Assembly: GCF_900116255.1 (NCBI RefSeq)
Contig: NZ_FPAI01000001.1
Location: forward strand, 343,614 to 407,613
Length of the DNA stretch: 64,000 nucleotides
From: Halolactibacillus miurensis
GTDB taxonomy: Bacteria > Bacillota > Bacilli > Bacillales > Amphibacillaceae
Reading direction: 5' to 3'
Shown: positions 1-8,684 of the stretch, piece after piece
Numbering within the stretch: the first letter of the stretch is position 1
Layout of the letters: each line of letters starts with the position of its first letter
The notes under the pieces: model-generated
What the model saw: the letters and a program-made list of their open reading frames with translations, nothing else
Told to the model about the DNA's origin: nothing
Databases searched by the model: none
Translations under genes and position numbers: made by a program

Positions 1-352
1 ACGCGTTCTTAATCGGTAAACCATTACGATAGCGTTCAATCGCATAATCAATATGGTCGGTCAGCGTTAAATAAATATTTTCACTTAGCTTTTTCCCAAG
101 CGATGCTTTCGCAAAATTAATAATTTCATTGGCGACTTGAACATGTTCTAGTTCCACCTTGGCTAATAACTCGGTCAGTTTATTCGTAGGCATATCTTTA
201 TTGCTCGTATAAACTTTTTCAATCAGTGTTTGATCAATGGCGTCACCCGGTTTCTTTTTAAACCCAAGTGCTTTACCAATCACTAACACGTCTTTACCGA
301 ATTCATCCGTCGATTGAACAATGTTGTTGTTAATAACTTTTTTTACTTTCAC
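1..352 (-). CDS. licT: LicT/BglG-type transcription antiterminator (5' part only)
   Basis: The gene runs off the left edge, so only about 117 N-terminal residues are seen. They begin VKVKKVINNNIV and continue with VIGKALGFKKKPGD, the classic co-antiterminator RNA-binding (CAT) domain of the BglG/SacY/LicT family, followed by the start of the first PRD domain, with helical segments around ELEHVQVANEIINFA. Proteins of this family bind a RAT hairpin in mRNA and prevent early termination of beta-glucoside or sucrose genes; their PRDs are phosphorylated by the PTS. The GTG start is chosen because AAGGAGA (complement of 361-367) lies 8 bases upstream and the family begins exactly here. A RAT-like element lies in its own leader, suggesting autoregulation. 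The target operon is probably beyond the window edge. Confidence 0.85.
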   Translation of the reverse strand, partial: MKVKKVINNNIVQSTDEFGKDVLVIGKALGFKKKPGDAIDQTLIEKVYTSNKDMPTNKLTELLAKVELEHVQVANEIINFAKASLGKKLSENIYLTLTDHIDYAIERYRNGLPIKNA

Positions 353-412
353 AAGTTCGATCTCCTTAAATGAGATTCAATCAGCTAGCTAATCACGTAG
401 TGTGAATTTGTC

Positions 413-441
413 AAGTGTAGCCCGAAAGCGGTAACAACCTT
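413..441 (-). promoter_or_regulatory. RAT-like antiterminator RNA element
   Basis: On the minus strand the leader reads AAGG, TTGTTACCG, CTTT, CGGGCTACA, CTT. This matches the layout of ribonucleic antiterminator hairpins bound by BglG/LicT proteins: a short outer stem (AAG/CTT), an asymmetric internal loop beginning TTGTTA, an inner CCG/CGG stem and a GCTACA-type 3' loop (known RATs have GCAAAA here). It begins a few bases after a plausible transcription start and precedes the antiterminator gene. I could not draw a convincing overlapping terminator, which weakens the case. Confidence 0.5.
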
Positions 442-454
442 GACTTCAAACATT

Positions 455-483
455 ATTAGAACATAGGTTTATCTGAAAGTCAA
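455..483 (-). promoter_or_regulatory. Probable sigma-A promoter of the antiterminator gene
   Basis: On the minus strand TTGACT (478-483) is followed after 17 bases by TCTAAT (455-460). Transcription would start near 448, just ahead of the RAT-like element. Confidence 0.45.
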
Positions 484-497
484 GATGAAATACACAT

Positions 498-535
498 AAA
501 AATAAGAACCTTTACCGATAAGGGTAAAGGCTCGT
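498..535 (-). terminator. Terminator of the DUF1002 gene
   Basis: CCTTTACC (509-516) and GGTAAAGG (523-530) form a hairpin, extended by GAGCC/GGTTC pairing. On the minus strand it is followed by a T-rich tract (TTCTTATTTTTATG). It lies directly after the stop codon at 546. Confidence 0.7.
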
Positions 536-545
536 TGACAGATTG

Positions 546-1490
546 TTAGCTAAAATAGATTGTTTGAGAAACGTTTAACGCTGCCTCTTCTTCGTTAGTA
601 AAGACGGACTTAAACCAGTCCCAGACCGCTCGGAAAAAGTCTCTAACGGCAGTGATAATGCCTTGTCCTTCTTCTGATTCGGCAAAGTCATTGAGCCAGT
701 CTTTCGTTTGGTCAATCGTATTATTTACCTTGTCCCAGTCAATGTTTAAGTCCTTTAATTTATTGAATAGGCTAACAAGTTGATCGAGCTGAGTATCGGT
801 TAATGTGAGTCCCATTTCTTCAGCAAGACGTTGGATTAAGGCGCGTAATTCTTCGGTTGTTTCAGGTTTTTGTTTATCGACTTCTTCTTTAATTTTATTG
901 ATAAAGTCAATCGCTTCATCTTCTGAAACATTTTCATCTTCCGCTAAATCAGCGGTAATGACCATCTCTTCATTGGCGGCTTTCTTTAAGTCTTCATCTA
1001 AATCTTCTCCGGTTGATTGTTCGTACGCTTTTAAAATCCCGGTTAAAGCACCTGTACCAGAGACGTTAAATGGTGCCGTCACATAAATTTCAGCGCCTGT
1101 AATCCCAGCGGTTGCGAGGGCATTGGCATACATTTTTGATGTAATATAAGTAATGTTTTCTGTTGTGACCATAATACCTGATTCATCTTCGCGTAGTGAA
1201 ATCTTCGCGGATGAAATTGCGCGTGTCCCAATTTGTTCCTTCGGAACAACGTCGCCTAAATATTGGTGTTCTTCCTCGTTTGTCACATAAACAATATCTG
1301 CTTCATCGATATCAGCCATATCCATTTCTTCTAACAGATTAGCCTTCTGTTCTGCGGTTAAGTCTTCCCCTAAAGTGACGACCACATCCGTAATCGCGTC
1401 AGCCGATAGAACAGGGGCGGTGAGTTGTAAAGCCATAAGGATGAGTAGAGTCATCACCAATTGTTTTTTGATTTTTTTTATGAGTTTCAT
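546..1490 (-). CDS. Secreted DUF1002 domain protein
   Basis: This encodes 314 residues. A positively charged, hydrophobic N-terminus (MKLIKKIKKQLVMTLLILMAL, then LTAPVLSADA) is a signal peptide, cleaved probably after LSADA. The mature part matches the DUF1002 family of Bacillota: an N-terminal domain with DVVVTLGEDLTAEQK and an AISSAKISL strand, and a helical C-terminal half rich in Asp and Glu. The function of DUF1002 proteins is not established. The start at 1490 is preferred over an upstream ATG at 1535 because AGGAGG stands 8 bases before it and the upstream extension (MFLMMKQAEHEEEKN) would bury the signal peptide. It is a single-gene unit with its own terminator; no neighbour suggests a role. 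Confidence 0.8.
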   Translation of the reverse strand: MKLIKKIKKQLVMTLLILMALQLTAPVLSADAITDVVVTLGEDLTAEQKANLLEEMDMADIDEADIVYVTNEEEHQYLGDVVPKEQIGTRAISSAKISLREDESGIMVTTENITYITSKMYANALATAGITGAEIYVTAPFNVSGTGALTGILKAYEQSTGEDLDEDLKKAANEEMVITADLAEDENVSEDEAIDFINKIKEEVDKQKPETTEELRALIQRLAEEMGLTLTDTQLDQLVSLFNKLKDLNIDWDKVNNTIDQTKDWLNDFAESEEGQGIITAVRDFFRAVWDWFKSVFTNEEEAALNVSQTIYFS

Positions 1491-1693
1491 GTTTTTTTCC
1501 TCCTCATGTTCAGCTTGTTTCATCATTAAGAACACAGTAATAGTTTACCCTAATTTAAATCGAAAGTATCTTTTTCCGCTATTTTTACACAAAAAATAGG
1601 TCATTGGTGCCTACTCTGTTAAAATAAACATAGAGGCTAATACTAATCAAATAGCCATCCATCCATTCATCATATGTAAAAAGGAGTGCTTGT

Positions 1694-2317
1694 ATGACGT
1701 ATATTGATATTACGATGCCATTATTAAATAACGGCGCTGTTTGGCCAGGTGATACACCTTATCACTTTAAGCTCAGCGCGACGATGAAAGAGACGGGTTC
1801 GGTCAATATTGGTGAGATTAACTCAAGTCTTCACAATGGTACCCATATGGATGCCCCGTTTCATTATGATGATAGCGGGAAAACCATTGATCAGCTCGAT
1901 GTCTCGATTGGAATAGGGCGCTGTCGTATTGTAGACGTAACTGGTTTAGACAAAGTTACAGTAAGTGATTTAGTGAAGTTAAATCTCTTAGGCACATCAC
2001 GTCTTCTTTTTCATATGTTAGACCGTGATCCCGCTGTTTTTCCTGAAAAATTTCCGCTCTTAACATCCGAAGCCATCGACTATTTAGCTAAGCAGGGAGT
2101 AAAACTTATTGGCACAGATGCCCCATCAGTCGATGCGGTGGATTCAAAGACGTTACCGATTCATTTAGCCATTCATAGAGCGAACATAACCATTATCGAA
2201 AATCTGTATTTAAATGACGTCCCGGCGGGACATTATCACTTGTATGCCGTACCGTTAAAAATTGTTGGAGGTGATGCGAGTCCCGTCAGGGCTCTCGTCT
2301 TACCAATAGAAGAATAA
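1694..2317 (+). CDS. Cyclase-family hydrolase, KynB-like
   Basis: The 207-residue protein has the length and motifs of the cyclase/kynurenine formamidase family. The metal-binding motif HNGTHMDAPFH spans residues 47-57 (His47, His51, Asp53, His57), and GTDAPSVD comes later. KynB hydrolyses N-formylkynurenine to kynurenine and formate in tryptophan breakdown, but no other kynurenine genes are nearby, so the substrate may be a different formamide or cyclic amide. An AAGGAG site 7 bases before the ATG supports the start. It may form a small unit with the following DUF4153 gene, about 117 bases downstream, but no shared promoter is obvious. Confidence 0.8.
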   Translation: MTYIDITMPLLNNGAVWPGDTPYHFKLSATMKETGSVNIGEINSSLHNGTHMDAPFHYDDSGKTIDQLDVSIGIGRCRIVDVTGLDKVTVSDLVKLNLLGTSRLLFHMLDRDPAVFPEKFPLLTSEAIDYLAKQGVKLIGTDAPSVDAVDSKTLPIHLAIHRANITIIENLYLNDVPAGHYHLYAVPLKIVGGDASPVRALVLPIEE

Positions 2318-2434
2318 AAATAGACAAAACACTAAACAGTTGGAAGCATGGACGAGTGGATTAACGGGTATAGAATACTGTAAGTCTAAGCGACATAACT
2401 ATGTCTAACGAGTATTTTTGAGAGGGTGAGTTCA

Positions 2435-4219
2435 ATGAAAGTAATGGAACGATTAGAACAACAATTGAATGATACGATTCAAGCGGTCGGGCGCTATCCG
2501 CTAGCTTTTAGCTTTATTTTAAGTTTAACCATTGCCAATATGGTCATGATTGAATCAAATGACGATGCGATGTACCGGTTTAGCTATACCTTCGTGATTG
2601 GGATTTTACTCAGTCTCGTGTTTGAACATATGTATGAGCGGTTTTATGTTCAAATTAAAGTGCGCCTCTTGTTGATGTGGGCAGCACTTATTCTCACGCT
2701 CGGTTACTTTTTCTTACAACATTGGCCGGAATTTATGTCGATTCAAGTAGGTATCAGAACGAGTGTCATCGTCTTAATGAGTCTGTTACTTATGGTATGG
2801 ATTCCGACGATTCAAAGCGAATTCCGCTTTAGTCAAAACGTGTTTGTTGTCTTTAAAAATTTCTTTATTGCCTTCTTGTATTCCATTGTTTTAGCGATTG
2901 GGGTTAGTTTGATTATTGCGCTGATCAATGCCTTGCTGTTTACAACGGATGGTGATGTGTTCTTACATTTTCTTAACTTGATCGCGAGCCTCTTCTTCCC
3001 ATCACTGTTCTTATCAATGATGCCTGTCTATATCGGAGCGAGGGATCAAAAGCTTCAGAAAAAAGACCAAGTGAAAAAGAAAAATAAATTGATGTCGCTT
3101 ACGACAACCACACCGATTTTTGACCGGTTACTCAGCTATATTATCATTCCGTTAACGACGATTTATAGTGGGATTATCTTAATTTATATTGTCATCAATA
3201 TCACTGGTGATTTATGGTCTGAAGTTTTATTAGAACCACTACTCGTATCCTTTACCGTTGTCGTCTTACTCGTCTATATTCTCTCACTTGAAGTTGAGAC
3301 GAAAATTGCCGCTTTATTTGCGAGAGTCTATCCGAAAGTGTTACTGCCAATCGTCTTATTCCAAACGATTGCTTCTATTGTAAAATTAACCGATACGGGT
3401 GTGACGTACGGTCGTTATTTCGCCATTCTCTTCGGTGTTTTTGGGACGATTATGGCGATTGTTTATGGTTTCTTGAGTCGTGAGAAAATGGGTTGGATAG
3501 CCCCAATCTTTGTTGTCTTTGGCTTAATATCCATTACCCCGCCTATTGATGCGTTTAGTGTCAGTTTCTACAGCCAAAAGGCCAGTTTAGAAACGTTACT
3601 TGAAGAAAATAATATGTTTGAAAACGGGGAAGTATTGCCTAATCCTGATATTTCAGAGGCGGATAAAGAGGATATTACGAATTATATCGATCAATTTGAA
3701 CAATTAAATCAACTACAGAACATTGATTACTTGCCCGAACAAATCAATAATAACGAAACATTTCGTGATATCTTTGGTTTTGAACGGACGTATGATTACG
3801 GTGGACCCGATCGCTTCCAATCATCTGTCTATCTCAATCTGAGTGACCGTGAGATGATTCCGATTTCAGGTTATGATCAACTCATTATGAATCATGTTGA
3901 GGCGAACTTATCGATGCGTTCAATTCCCTTTGACTTAGACAATCAACGTTATCAATTGACGCAAGAAATGGAATCAACGAGCTTTACTTTCACTGTGACA
4001 GATGGAAACGATCAAGTCCTGGTAAGCTTTAATGGTGACGACTTAATTGATGATTTAAAAGAACACCAAAATTACCGTGATATTAGTTTAAGCGAAGCCA
4101 CTTATACAGCTGAAACAGATCAAGCAAAAATCACGTTAATCATTCAAAACTTTGAGCATTATAGTGACGGCTATTACGGTAGCTTTTACACGTTGATTGA
4201 CGTAAAAACAGAAGAATAA
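2435..4219 (+). CDS. DUF4153 multi-pass membrane protein
   Basis: The 594-residue protein has roughly ten hydrophobic helices in its first 370 residues, followed by a soluble C-terminal region of about 220 residues rich in Asp, Asn and Gln. The sequence pattern, including FVVFKNFFIAFLYSIVLA and an IFDRLLSYIIIPLTTIYSG segment, fits DUF4153, a family of unknown function often annotated only as an integral membrane protein. I place the start at ATG 2435 because GAGAGG ends 9 bases before it; a GTG at 2426 is in frame but lies on top of that site. Nothing in the neighbourhood points to a role. Confidence 0.75.
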   Translation: MKVMERLEQQLNDTIQAVGRYPLAFSFILSLTIANMVMIESNDDAMYRFSYTFVIGILLSLVFEHMYERFYVQIKVRLLLMWAALILTLGYFFLQHWPEFMSIQVGIRTSVIVLMSLLLMVWIPTIQSEFRFSQNVFVVFKNFFIAFLYSIVLAIGVSLIIALINALLFTTDGDVFLHFLNLIASLFFPSLFLSMMPVYIGARDQKLQKKDQVKKKNKLMSLTTTTPIFDRLLSYIIIPLTTIYSGIILIYIVINITGDLWSEVLLEPLLVSFTVVVLLVYILSLEVETKIAALFARVYPKVLLPIVLFQTIASIVKLTDTGVTYGRYFAILFGVFGTIMAIVYGFLSREKMGWIAPIFVVFGLISITPPIDAFSVSFYSQKASLETLLEENNMFENGEVLPNPDISEADKEDITNYIDQFEQLNQLQNIDYLPEQINNNETFRDIFGFERTYDYGGPDRFQSSVYLNLSDREMIPISGYDQLIMNHVEANLSMRSIPFDLDNQRYQLTQEMESTSFTFTVTDGNDQVLVSFNGDDLIDDLKEHQNYRDISLSEATYTAETDQAKITLIIQNFEHYSDGYYGSFYTLIDVKTEE

Positions 4220-4254
4220 GGTGTTTAAATAATCAAAACGAACGAGAAGAACAC

Positions 4255-4292
4255 AACGGGTGGTGCGTTTAACGTGTGCACCACCTGTTATG
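4255..4292 (+). terminator. Probable terminator after DUF4153 gene
   Basis: AACGGGTGGTGC (4255-4266) pairs with GCACCACCTGTT (4278-4289). The following tract is only moderately T-rich (ATGTTTACT). Confidence 0.5.
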
Positions 4293-4346
4293 TTTACTAC
4301 ATAACTAAGAAAATAAATCATAAATGATACAAAAGGGCGTGAACCG

Positions 4347-5807
4347 ATGAGTTTTAATTCAACCGATTATTTACATGATCAAATCAACAAACAATACCAT
4401 CAACAACCGAAGCTAACTAGATTAGTAAGTATGTTAGGAGAGTTTTTACCACTTGAATCGAACATTACCGATGATGTTATTAAACAGATAATCACAAGTG
4501 ATATCGACACACTCCAGACGTTAGTGAAACAACAGCGCGTAAGTTACGCTGATATTGCGACTGTTTTTTATAACCGGGCGATTTTACATAAGGATTATCA
4601 TGCGGTCATGAGCTTAAATCACGCGGTCGTTGAGGAAGCAAAACAGTGTGAGTACAGTGATGACCATGACCCGCTTTACGGTATCCCAGTCTTAATCAAA
4701 GATAACGTGTCGACGACTGATTTACCGACGACAGCGGGGGCAGTCAGATTAAAAGATTTTTATCCGAATCAAGATGCCGAGATTATTCAGTCGTTAAAAA
4801 ATAAGGGTGCATTAATTTTAGGGAAGACAAATTTGTCAGAATGGGCGAACTTTATGACAACAGATAGTGCCAATGGCTTCTCCGCCCGAGGTGGTCAGAC
4901 GATGAATCCTTTTGGTGATTATGATGTTGGAGGTTCGAGTAGCGGCAGTGCTGTGGCGGTGACCCTTGGGCTTAGTACTGTTGCTGTTGGGACTGAAACG
5001 GCAGGTTCGGTTATTTATCCGGCCAGTCAAAATGGTGTCGTTGGCTTAAAGCCGACATTAGGGACTGTCTCACAAGCTGGGATTATACCAATTGCCGAAG
5101 CGCATGATACCGCCGGTCCGATGGCTAGAAACGTAAAAGACTGTTTCTATCTATTTCAGGCGATGACAACCATCACTGAAACGCTAGATCATCATACGAG
5201 AGCGTTAACAGATTATCAATTTGGATTTATTAATGACGCCAAAATTAAAGAAGCTTACCGAGACGAAGATGACACACTTTTAGCACACGTACAAGATGAC
5301 CTTATTCAGCGAGATGTTGCCGTACAGGATATCGCGATTGATCCATCCGCCTATCGGATTGATATTACGGATGTGTTAGAGTATCAGTTTAACGAAGGGG
5401 TACGAAATTTCTTTAAAGACGAAAAGGAGCCACTTACGTTACGAGATATCTATCAGTTTAATCAAACTGATGCAGCAAACTATGCCCCTTACGGGCAAGA
5501 TTTAATTAAACAAGCGATGGAGACAAAACTGACAAAAGAGACAGTTGATCAGATGGTTTCTACACATCAAAAAATCGCGATAAAAGCACTCGATCAAGCA
5601 TTTCAGACCGTCGATGTACTCGTGACGTTAAGTAATTATGCGACAACACTGTATGCGGCGAGTGGCTATCCGGCGCTTACGATTCCGGGTTTAAAACGTA
5701 AGTCAGGTGAGCCCGTTGGCGTCACTTTCATTATGAAAGCAAACCAAGATGTTGAGTTACTCCACGTTGGTCAACAGATTGAAAAAAATAGGCTTAGGAT
5801 AAAATAA
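4347..5807 (+). CDS. Amidase signature family enzyme
   Basis: The 486-residue protein is an amidase-signature hydrolase that cuts C-N amide bonds through a Ser-cisSer-Lys triad. Lys118 lies in PVLIKDN, the cis-Ser is Ser197 in GGSSSGSA and the nucleophile is Ser221 in TETAGSVIYPA. The 79- and 24-residue spacings match those of peptide amidase. It looks like the stand-alone amidases of Bacillus rather than GatA: there are no gatC/gatB neighbours and the N-terminal 100 residues differ. The substrate cannot be told from sequence. AAGGGCG upstream of the ATG is a reasonable ribosome site. It converges on mtnE with a shared terminator. Confidence 0.85.
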   Translation: MSFNSTDYLHDQINKQYHQQPKLTRLVSMLGEFLPLESNITDDVIKQIITSDIDTLQTLVKQQRVSYADIATVFYNRAILHKDYHAVMSLNHAVVEEAKQCEYSDDHDPLYGIPVLIKDNVSTTDLPTTAGAVRLKDFYPNQDAEIIQSLKNKGALILGKTNLSEWANFMTTDSANGFSARGGQTMNPFGDYDVGGSSSGSAVAVTLGLSTVAVGTETAGSVIYPASQNGVVGLKPTLGTVSQAGIIPIAEAHDTAGPMARNVKDCFYLFQAMTTITETLDHHTRALTDYQFGFINDAKIKEAYRDEDDTLLAHVQDDLIQRDVAVQDIAIDPSAYRIDITDVLEYQFNEGVRNFFKDEKEPLTLRDIYQFNQTDAANYAPYGQDLIKQAMETKLTKETVDQMVSTHQKIAIKALDQAFQTVDVLVTLSNYATTLYAASGYPALTIPGLKRKSGEPVGVTFIMKANQDVELLHVGQQIEKNRLRIK

Positions 5808-5808
5808 G

Positions 5809-5841
5809 CCGCCCACCTGAATTTTAAGGTGGGCGGTTTAG
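5809..5841. terminator. Bidirectional terminator between amidase and mtnE
   Basis: Perfect 10-base arms CCGCCCACCT (5809-5818) and AGGTGGGCGG (5827-5836) are flanked by TTTAG on the plus side and an A-rich stretch that reads as TTATTTT on the minus side. Confidence 0.85.
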
Positions 5842-5855
5842 TGCGTTATAATAGG

Positions 5856-7049
5856 TCACGCGTTTACAGTAGCTGTTGTTGTATTAAAAATTTTTGTTGC
5901 CTCAATTCGCTTAGCGGCTTCGATCAGTCGCGTGTCTGAATCAAGTAAAGCGACGCGCACATAACCTTCCCCGTAGTCACCGAAACCATTACCAGGTGCC
6001 ACCATGACTTTAGCGGTGTCGAGTAAGTAACGACTAAAGCTTTCTGACGTGTAGCCTTCAGGTACTTTTAACCAACAGAAAAAGGTACCTGAAGGTTTGG
6101 TCACATTCCAGCCAATATCTGATAAGGCATCCATCAAGACATTACGTCTTTTCTCATACGTTGCAGTCAGTGCTTTAGTCGTAGACTGATCACCGGCTAA
6201 GGCGGCTTTAGCGGCCATTTGAACGGCACCAAAGATACTGACATATAAGTGATCTTGGATTAATTCTAGCTTCTCGATAATATCTTTATTCCCGACCGCA
6301 AAGCCGACGCGCCAGCCGGCCATGTTGTAGGCTTTTGAGAGAGTAAACATTTCGATCCCGACTTCTTTAGCACCGGGTGTCTGGAGGAAACTGGGTGCCT
6401 TTTCACCGTCAAACTGGATTGTATGGTAAGCAAAGTCATGACAAACCGCGATGTTATGTTGTTTCGCAAACTGAACGGTCTCGTCAAAGAAGCGCGGGGT
6501 TGCCTTCGCACCGGTTGGGTTATTTGGGTAATTTAAAAACATTAACTTGGCTGCGTGAGCGTCTTTTGGTAACGCCTGATAATCTGGTAAAAAGTTATTT
6601 GCTTCAACGAGCGGCATAGGGATCATATTCGCTTCTGCCATCCTTACACCGGAGATGTAGTCAGGATACCCTGGGTCTGGAACTAATACAGTATCACCTG
6701 GGTTTAAGAGGCATTGACTCAGTTCAACGAGTCCGGTCTTTGTCCCAGGTAAAATCGCCACTTCTGTGTCTGGGTCAATCGTGACATTGTATTCGCGTAA
6801 ATAATAGTCACTCACCGCTTGTTTTAGTTCTTGATAGCCTTGAAACGGTGAATATTGATGGTGTCTTGGTTTTGTGGCGGCATCTTTTAGCGCCGCGACA
6901 ATATGATGAGGTGTCGGTAAATCAGGATTACCTTGTCCTAAATTAATCACATCAAAACCTTCTTGTTGGTAGTGATGGATGGTTTTTACTAAATTATTAA
7001 AGAATTGTTTAGGTAATCGGTTTAATAGATCTGAAGCTGGATAATTCAC
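5856..7049 (-). CDS. mtnE: Methionine salvage transaminase MtnE
   Basis: The 397-residue class I/II PLP-dependent aminotransferase closely resembles Bacillus MtnE (YkrV). Recognisable stretches are LPKQFF, DVINLGQGNPD, PDPGYPDYISGV, LNYPNNPTGA and the PLP-lysine motif TLSKAYNMAGWRVGFAVGN (Lys239). MtnE transaminates 4-methylthio-2-oxobutyrate to methionine, typically with glutamine as amino donor. The start is GTG, with AAAGGCG about 8 bases upstream. The other mtn genes (mtnK, A, B, W, X, D) are not in this window, so here it may serve general methionine/2-oxo-acid exchange. The MtnU-like omega-amidase that would remove the product 2-oxoglutaramate is encoded 1.6 kb away on the other strand. 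Confidence 0.85.
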   Translation of the reverse strand: MNYPASDLLNRLPKQFFNNLVKTIHHYQQEGFDVINLGQGNPDLPTPHHIVAALKDAATKPRHHQYSPFQGYQELKQAVSDYYLREYNVTIDPDTEVAILPGTKTGLVELSQCLLNPGDTVLVPDPGYPDYISGVRMAEANMIPMPLVEANNFLPDYQALPKDAHAAKLMFLNYPNNPTGAKATPRFFDETVQFAKQHNIAVCHDFAYHTIQFDGEKAPSFLQTPGAKEVGIEMFTLSKAYNMAGWRVGFAVGNKDIIEKLELIQDHLYVSIFGAVQMAAKAALAGDQSTTKALTATYEKRRNVLMDALSDIGWNVTKPSGTFFCWLKVPEGYTSESFSRYLLDTAKVMVAPGNGFGDYGEGYVRVALLDSDTRLIEAAKRIEATKIFNTTTATVNA

Positions 7050-7175
7050 GTGCTCACGCCTTTCGGATGGTTAAAATAGTTAAAATTCTGACAGCTTTAC
7101 TTTTGATACAGTGTAACGAATCAGGGGCGTTTCGTCTAGTGGTTTTTTTGATGGTTATGTTACAGAATAATTATC

Positions 7176-7204
7176 GCAAAACAAAAAGCACCGGCAGGTG
7201 CTTT
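7176..7204 (-). terminator. Terminator of the DUF6366-like gene
   Basis: AAAGCACC (7185-7192) pairs with GGTGCTTT (7197-7204). On the minus strand the hairpin is followed by TTGTTTTG. Confidence 0.75.
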
Positions 7205-7230
7205 CAACAATTACACAGAAAGGCAACACA

Positions 7231-7425
7231 TTAAAATAGGGCAATCGCTAATATCACCACAACTAACACAACAATGACAAGAGCTAAGCCTTTTGTGCCA
7301 AGCCCGCTAGATAAGTCTTTCAAACTACCGTGACTGGCGCGCTCAAAACTATCACGATGATTACCTGTTGGCGACTGTTTTCGTTCTTGTTGTTGGAGTG
7401 CTTCACGTTTTTCTTCAGGTTTCAT
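7231..7425 (-). CDS. Small membrane protein, DUF6366-like
   Basis: The 64-residue protein has a polar N-terminus containing PEEKREALQQQE and SPTGN, a Gly-rich middle (LKDLSSGLGTKG) and a single C-terminal hydrophobic helix (LALVIVVLVVVILAIALF). This arrangement fits the DUF6366 family of small Bacillota membrane proteins, whose role is unknown. An excellent AGGAGG lies 8 bases before the ATG and a terminator follows the stop, so the gene is very likely real. Confidence 0.7.
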   Translation of the reverse strand: MKPEEKREALQQQERKQSPTGNHRDSFERASHGSLKDLSSGLGTKGLALVIVVLVVVILAIALF

Positions 7426-7523
7426 AGGCGGTGCCTCCTATCGGCATGATTGGAAATGAAAAGTTACAGCTATTATAACATGACTTGTAAAAAATGTTAG
7501 TTAAAAATAGAAAATTCGAAAGA

Positions 7524-7552
7524 TTGACATAAATAATCGTCTGATAGACAAT
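7524..7552 (+). promoter_or_regulatory. Promoter of the dehydrogenase-mtnU pair
   Basis: TTGACA (7524-7529), a 17-base spacer and GACAAT (7547-7552) lie 32 bases before the ATG at 7584. Confidence 0.55.
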
Positions 7553-7583
7553 AGGTAAAACAGAGAAGCGGGAGGAAATAGCG

Positions 7584-8684
7584 ATGGAAGCAATCAAAGT
7601 ACAAGGCACACCGAATATCTATCGTCATCATGCCGGGGCCTTAACGGATATGAAACAAGTCATTGAAACACAAGGCTTGAAGAAAGGTTTACTCGTAACG
7701 GGCAAGGCTTCGTTTAACATAGCCGAGCCATTTATTAACCCACTAAATTTAAATGTAGTGATGGAGCGTTATAACGGCGAATGTTCTCGCGAAGAAGTAG
7801 ACAGATTAAAAGAAAAGGCAGAAACGGAAGCCGTTGATTATCTGCTTGCGGTTGGTGGTGGTAAGGTCATTGATGTCACTAAAGCAACGGCCGCGGCAAT
7901 GGGGCTCCCATACCTTATTGTACCAACGCTCGCATCAAACTGTGCCGCGGTCACCCCCTTAAGTGTGTTTTACACTGAAGACGGCGTGTTTACTGATCAT
8001 GTCGTATTTGACCAGGCGGCTTTTATGGTGGCGGTGGAACCAGGGATTCTGATTCAAACGCCGGCGGATTACTTACGGGCCGGCATTGGTGACACGATCG
8101 CCAAGTGGTATGAAGCGAAACCCCTCGTGGCATTGTTACCGCATCAACCGATTGCGGTAAAAGTGAGTCAACATGCGGCGAAGTTATGTCAAGATGTGCT
8201 GCTTGCCTACGGGGAAGCAGCGCTGAATGACCAGAAAGCTAAACAGATTACTGATCGATTTATTGAAGTTGTCGATACGATTATTTTAGCAAGTGGCATG
8301 GTCGGTGGTTTTGGTGAACATTACGGGCGAATTTCAGGTGCGCACTCGATTCATAACGGCCTTACCGTATTAGAAGAAACACATCAACACTTGCACGGGG
8401 ATAAAGTGAGTTATGGGATTTTAGTCCAACTGGCGCTGTTTGATGAATGGGATGAGGTTAATCACCTGCTGCCATTTTACCAGGCACTCGGTTTACCGAC
8501 GAGCTTCTTTGATTTAGGGATTCAAACAGACCTTGAAGAAAAATGGCAACAAGTCGCGCGTCATGCGACACGTGACGTGGAATCGATTCACTTATTAGGC
8601 AAGGTCACACCAGACCTCGTCCATCATGCGATGAGTGAATTGGAACAACATGTCTCGCGTTTGAGAAAGGATGATGCCAAATGA
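7584..8684 (+). CDS. GldA/HcxA-like metal-dependent dehydrogenase
   Basis: The 366-residue protein belongs to the iron-containing (type III) alcohol dehydrogenase superfamily, in the glycerol dehydrogenase/hydroxycarboxylate dehydrogenase branch. The NAD(P)-binding glycine motif is AVGGGKVIDVTKA (residues 89-101). The metal ligands appear as Asp170 (GIGDTIAKWYEA), His254 (GAHSIHNGL) and His271 (LHGDKVSYG). In Escherichia coli the related hcxA (ybdH) lies next to the methionine transaminase gene ybdL and reduces 2-oxo acids. Here it sits beside mtnE and an mtnU-like gene, so reduction of 4-methylthio-2-oxobutyrate or another 2-oxo acid is the best guess. A glycerol dehydrogenase role is the alternative. 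It overlaps the next gene by an ATGA junction. Confidence 0.8.
   Translation: MEAIKVQGTPNIYRHHAGALTDMKQVIETQGLKKGLLVTGKASFNIAEPFINPLNLNVVMERYNGECSREEVDRLKEKAETEAVDYLLAVGGGKVIDVTKATAAAMGLPYLIVPTLASNCAAVTPLSVFYTEDGVFTDHVVFDQAAFMVAVEPGILIQTPADYLRAGIGDTIAKWYEAKPLVALLPHQPIAVKVSQHAAKLCQDVLLAYGEAALNDQKAKQITDRFIEVVDTIILASGMVGGFGEHYGRISGAHSIHNGLTVLEETHQHLHGDKVSYGILVQLALFDEWDEVNHLLPFYQALGLPTSFFDLGIQTDLEEKWQQVARHATRDVESIHLLGKVTPDLVHHAMSELEQHVSRLRKDDAK

Noticed and set aside
7097..7120. Similarity between a stretch upstream of mtnE and the met operon promoter (TTGATAC-GTGTAA)
   Set aside because: The likeness is about a dozen AT-rich bases, no S-box is present before mtnE, and chance is a sufficient explanation.
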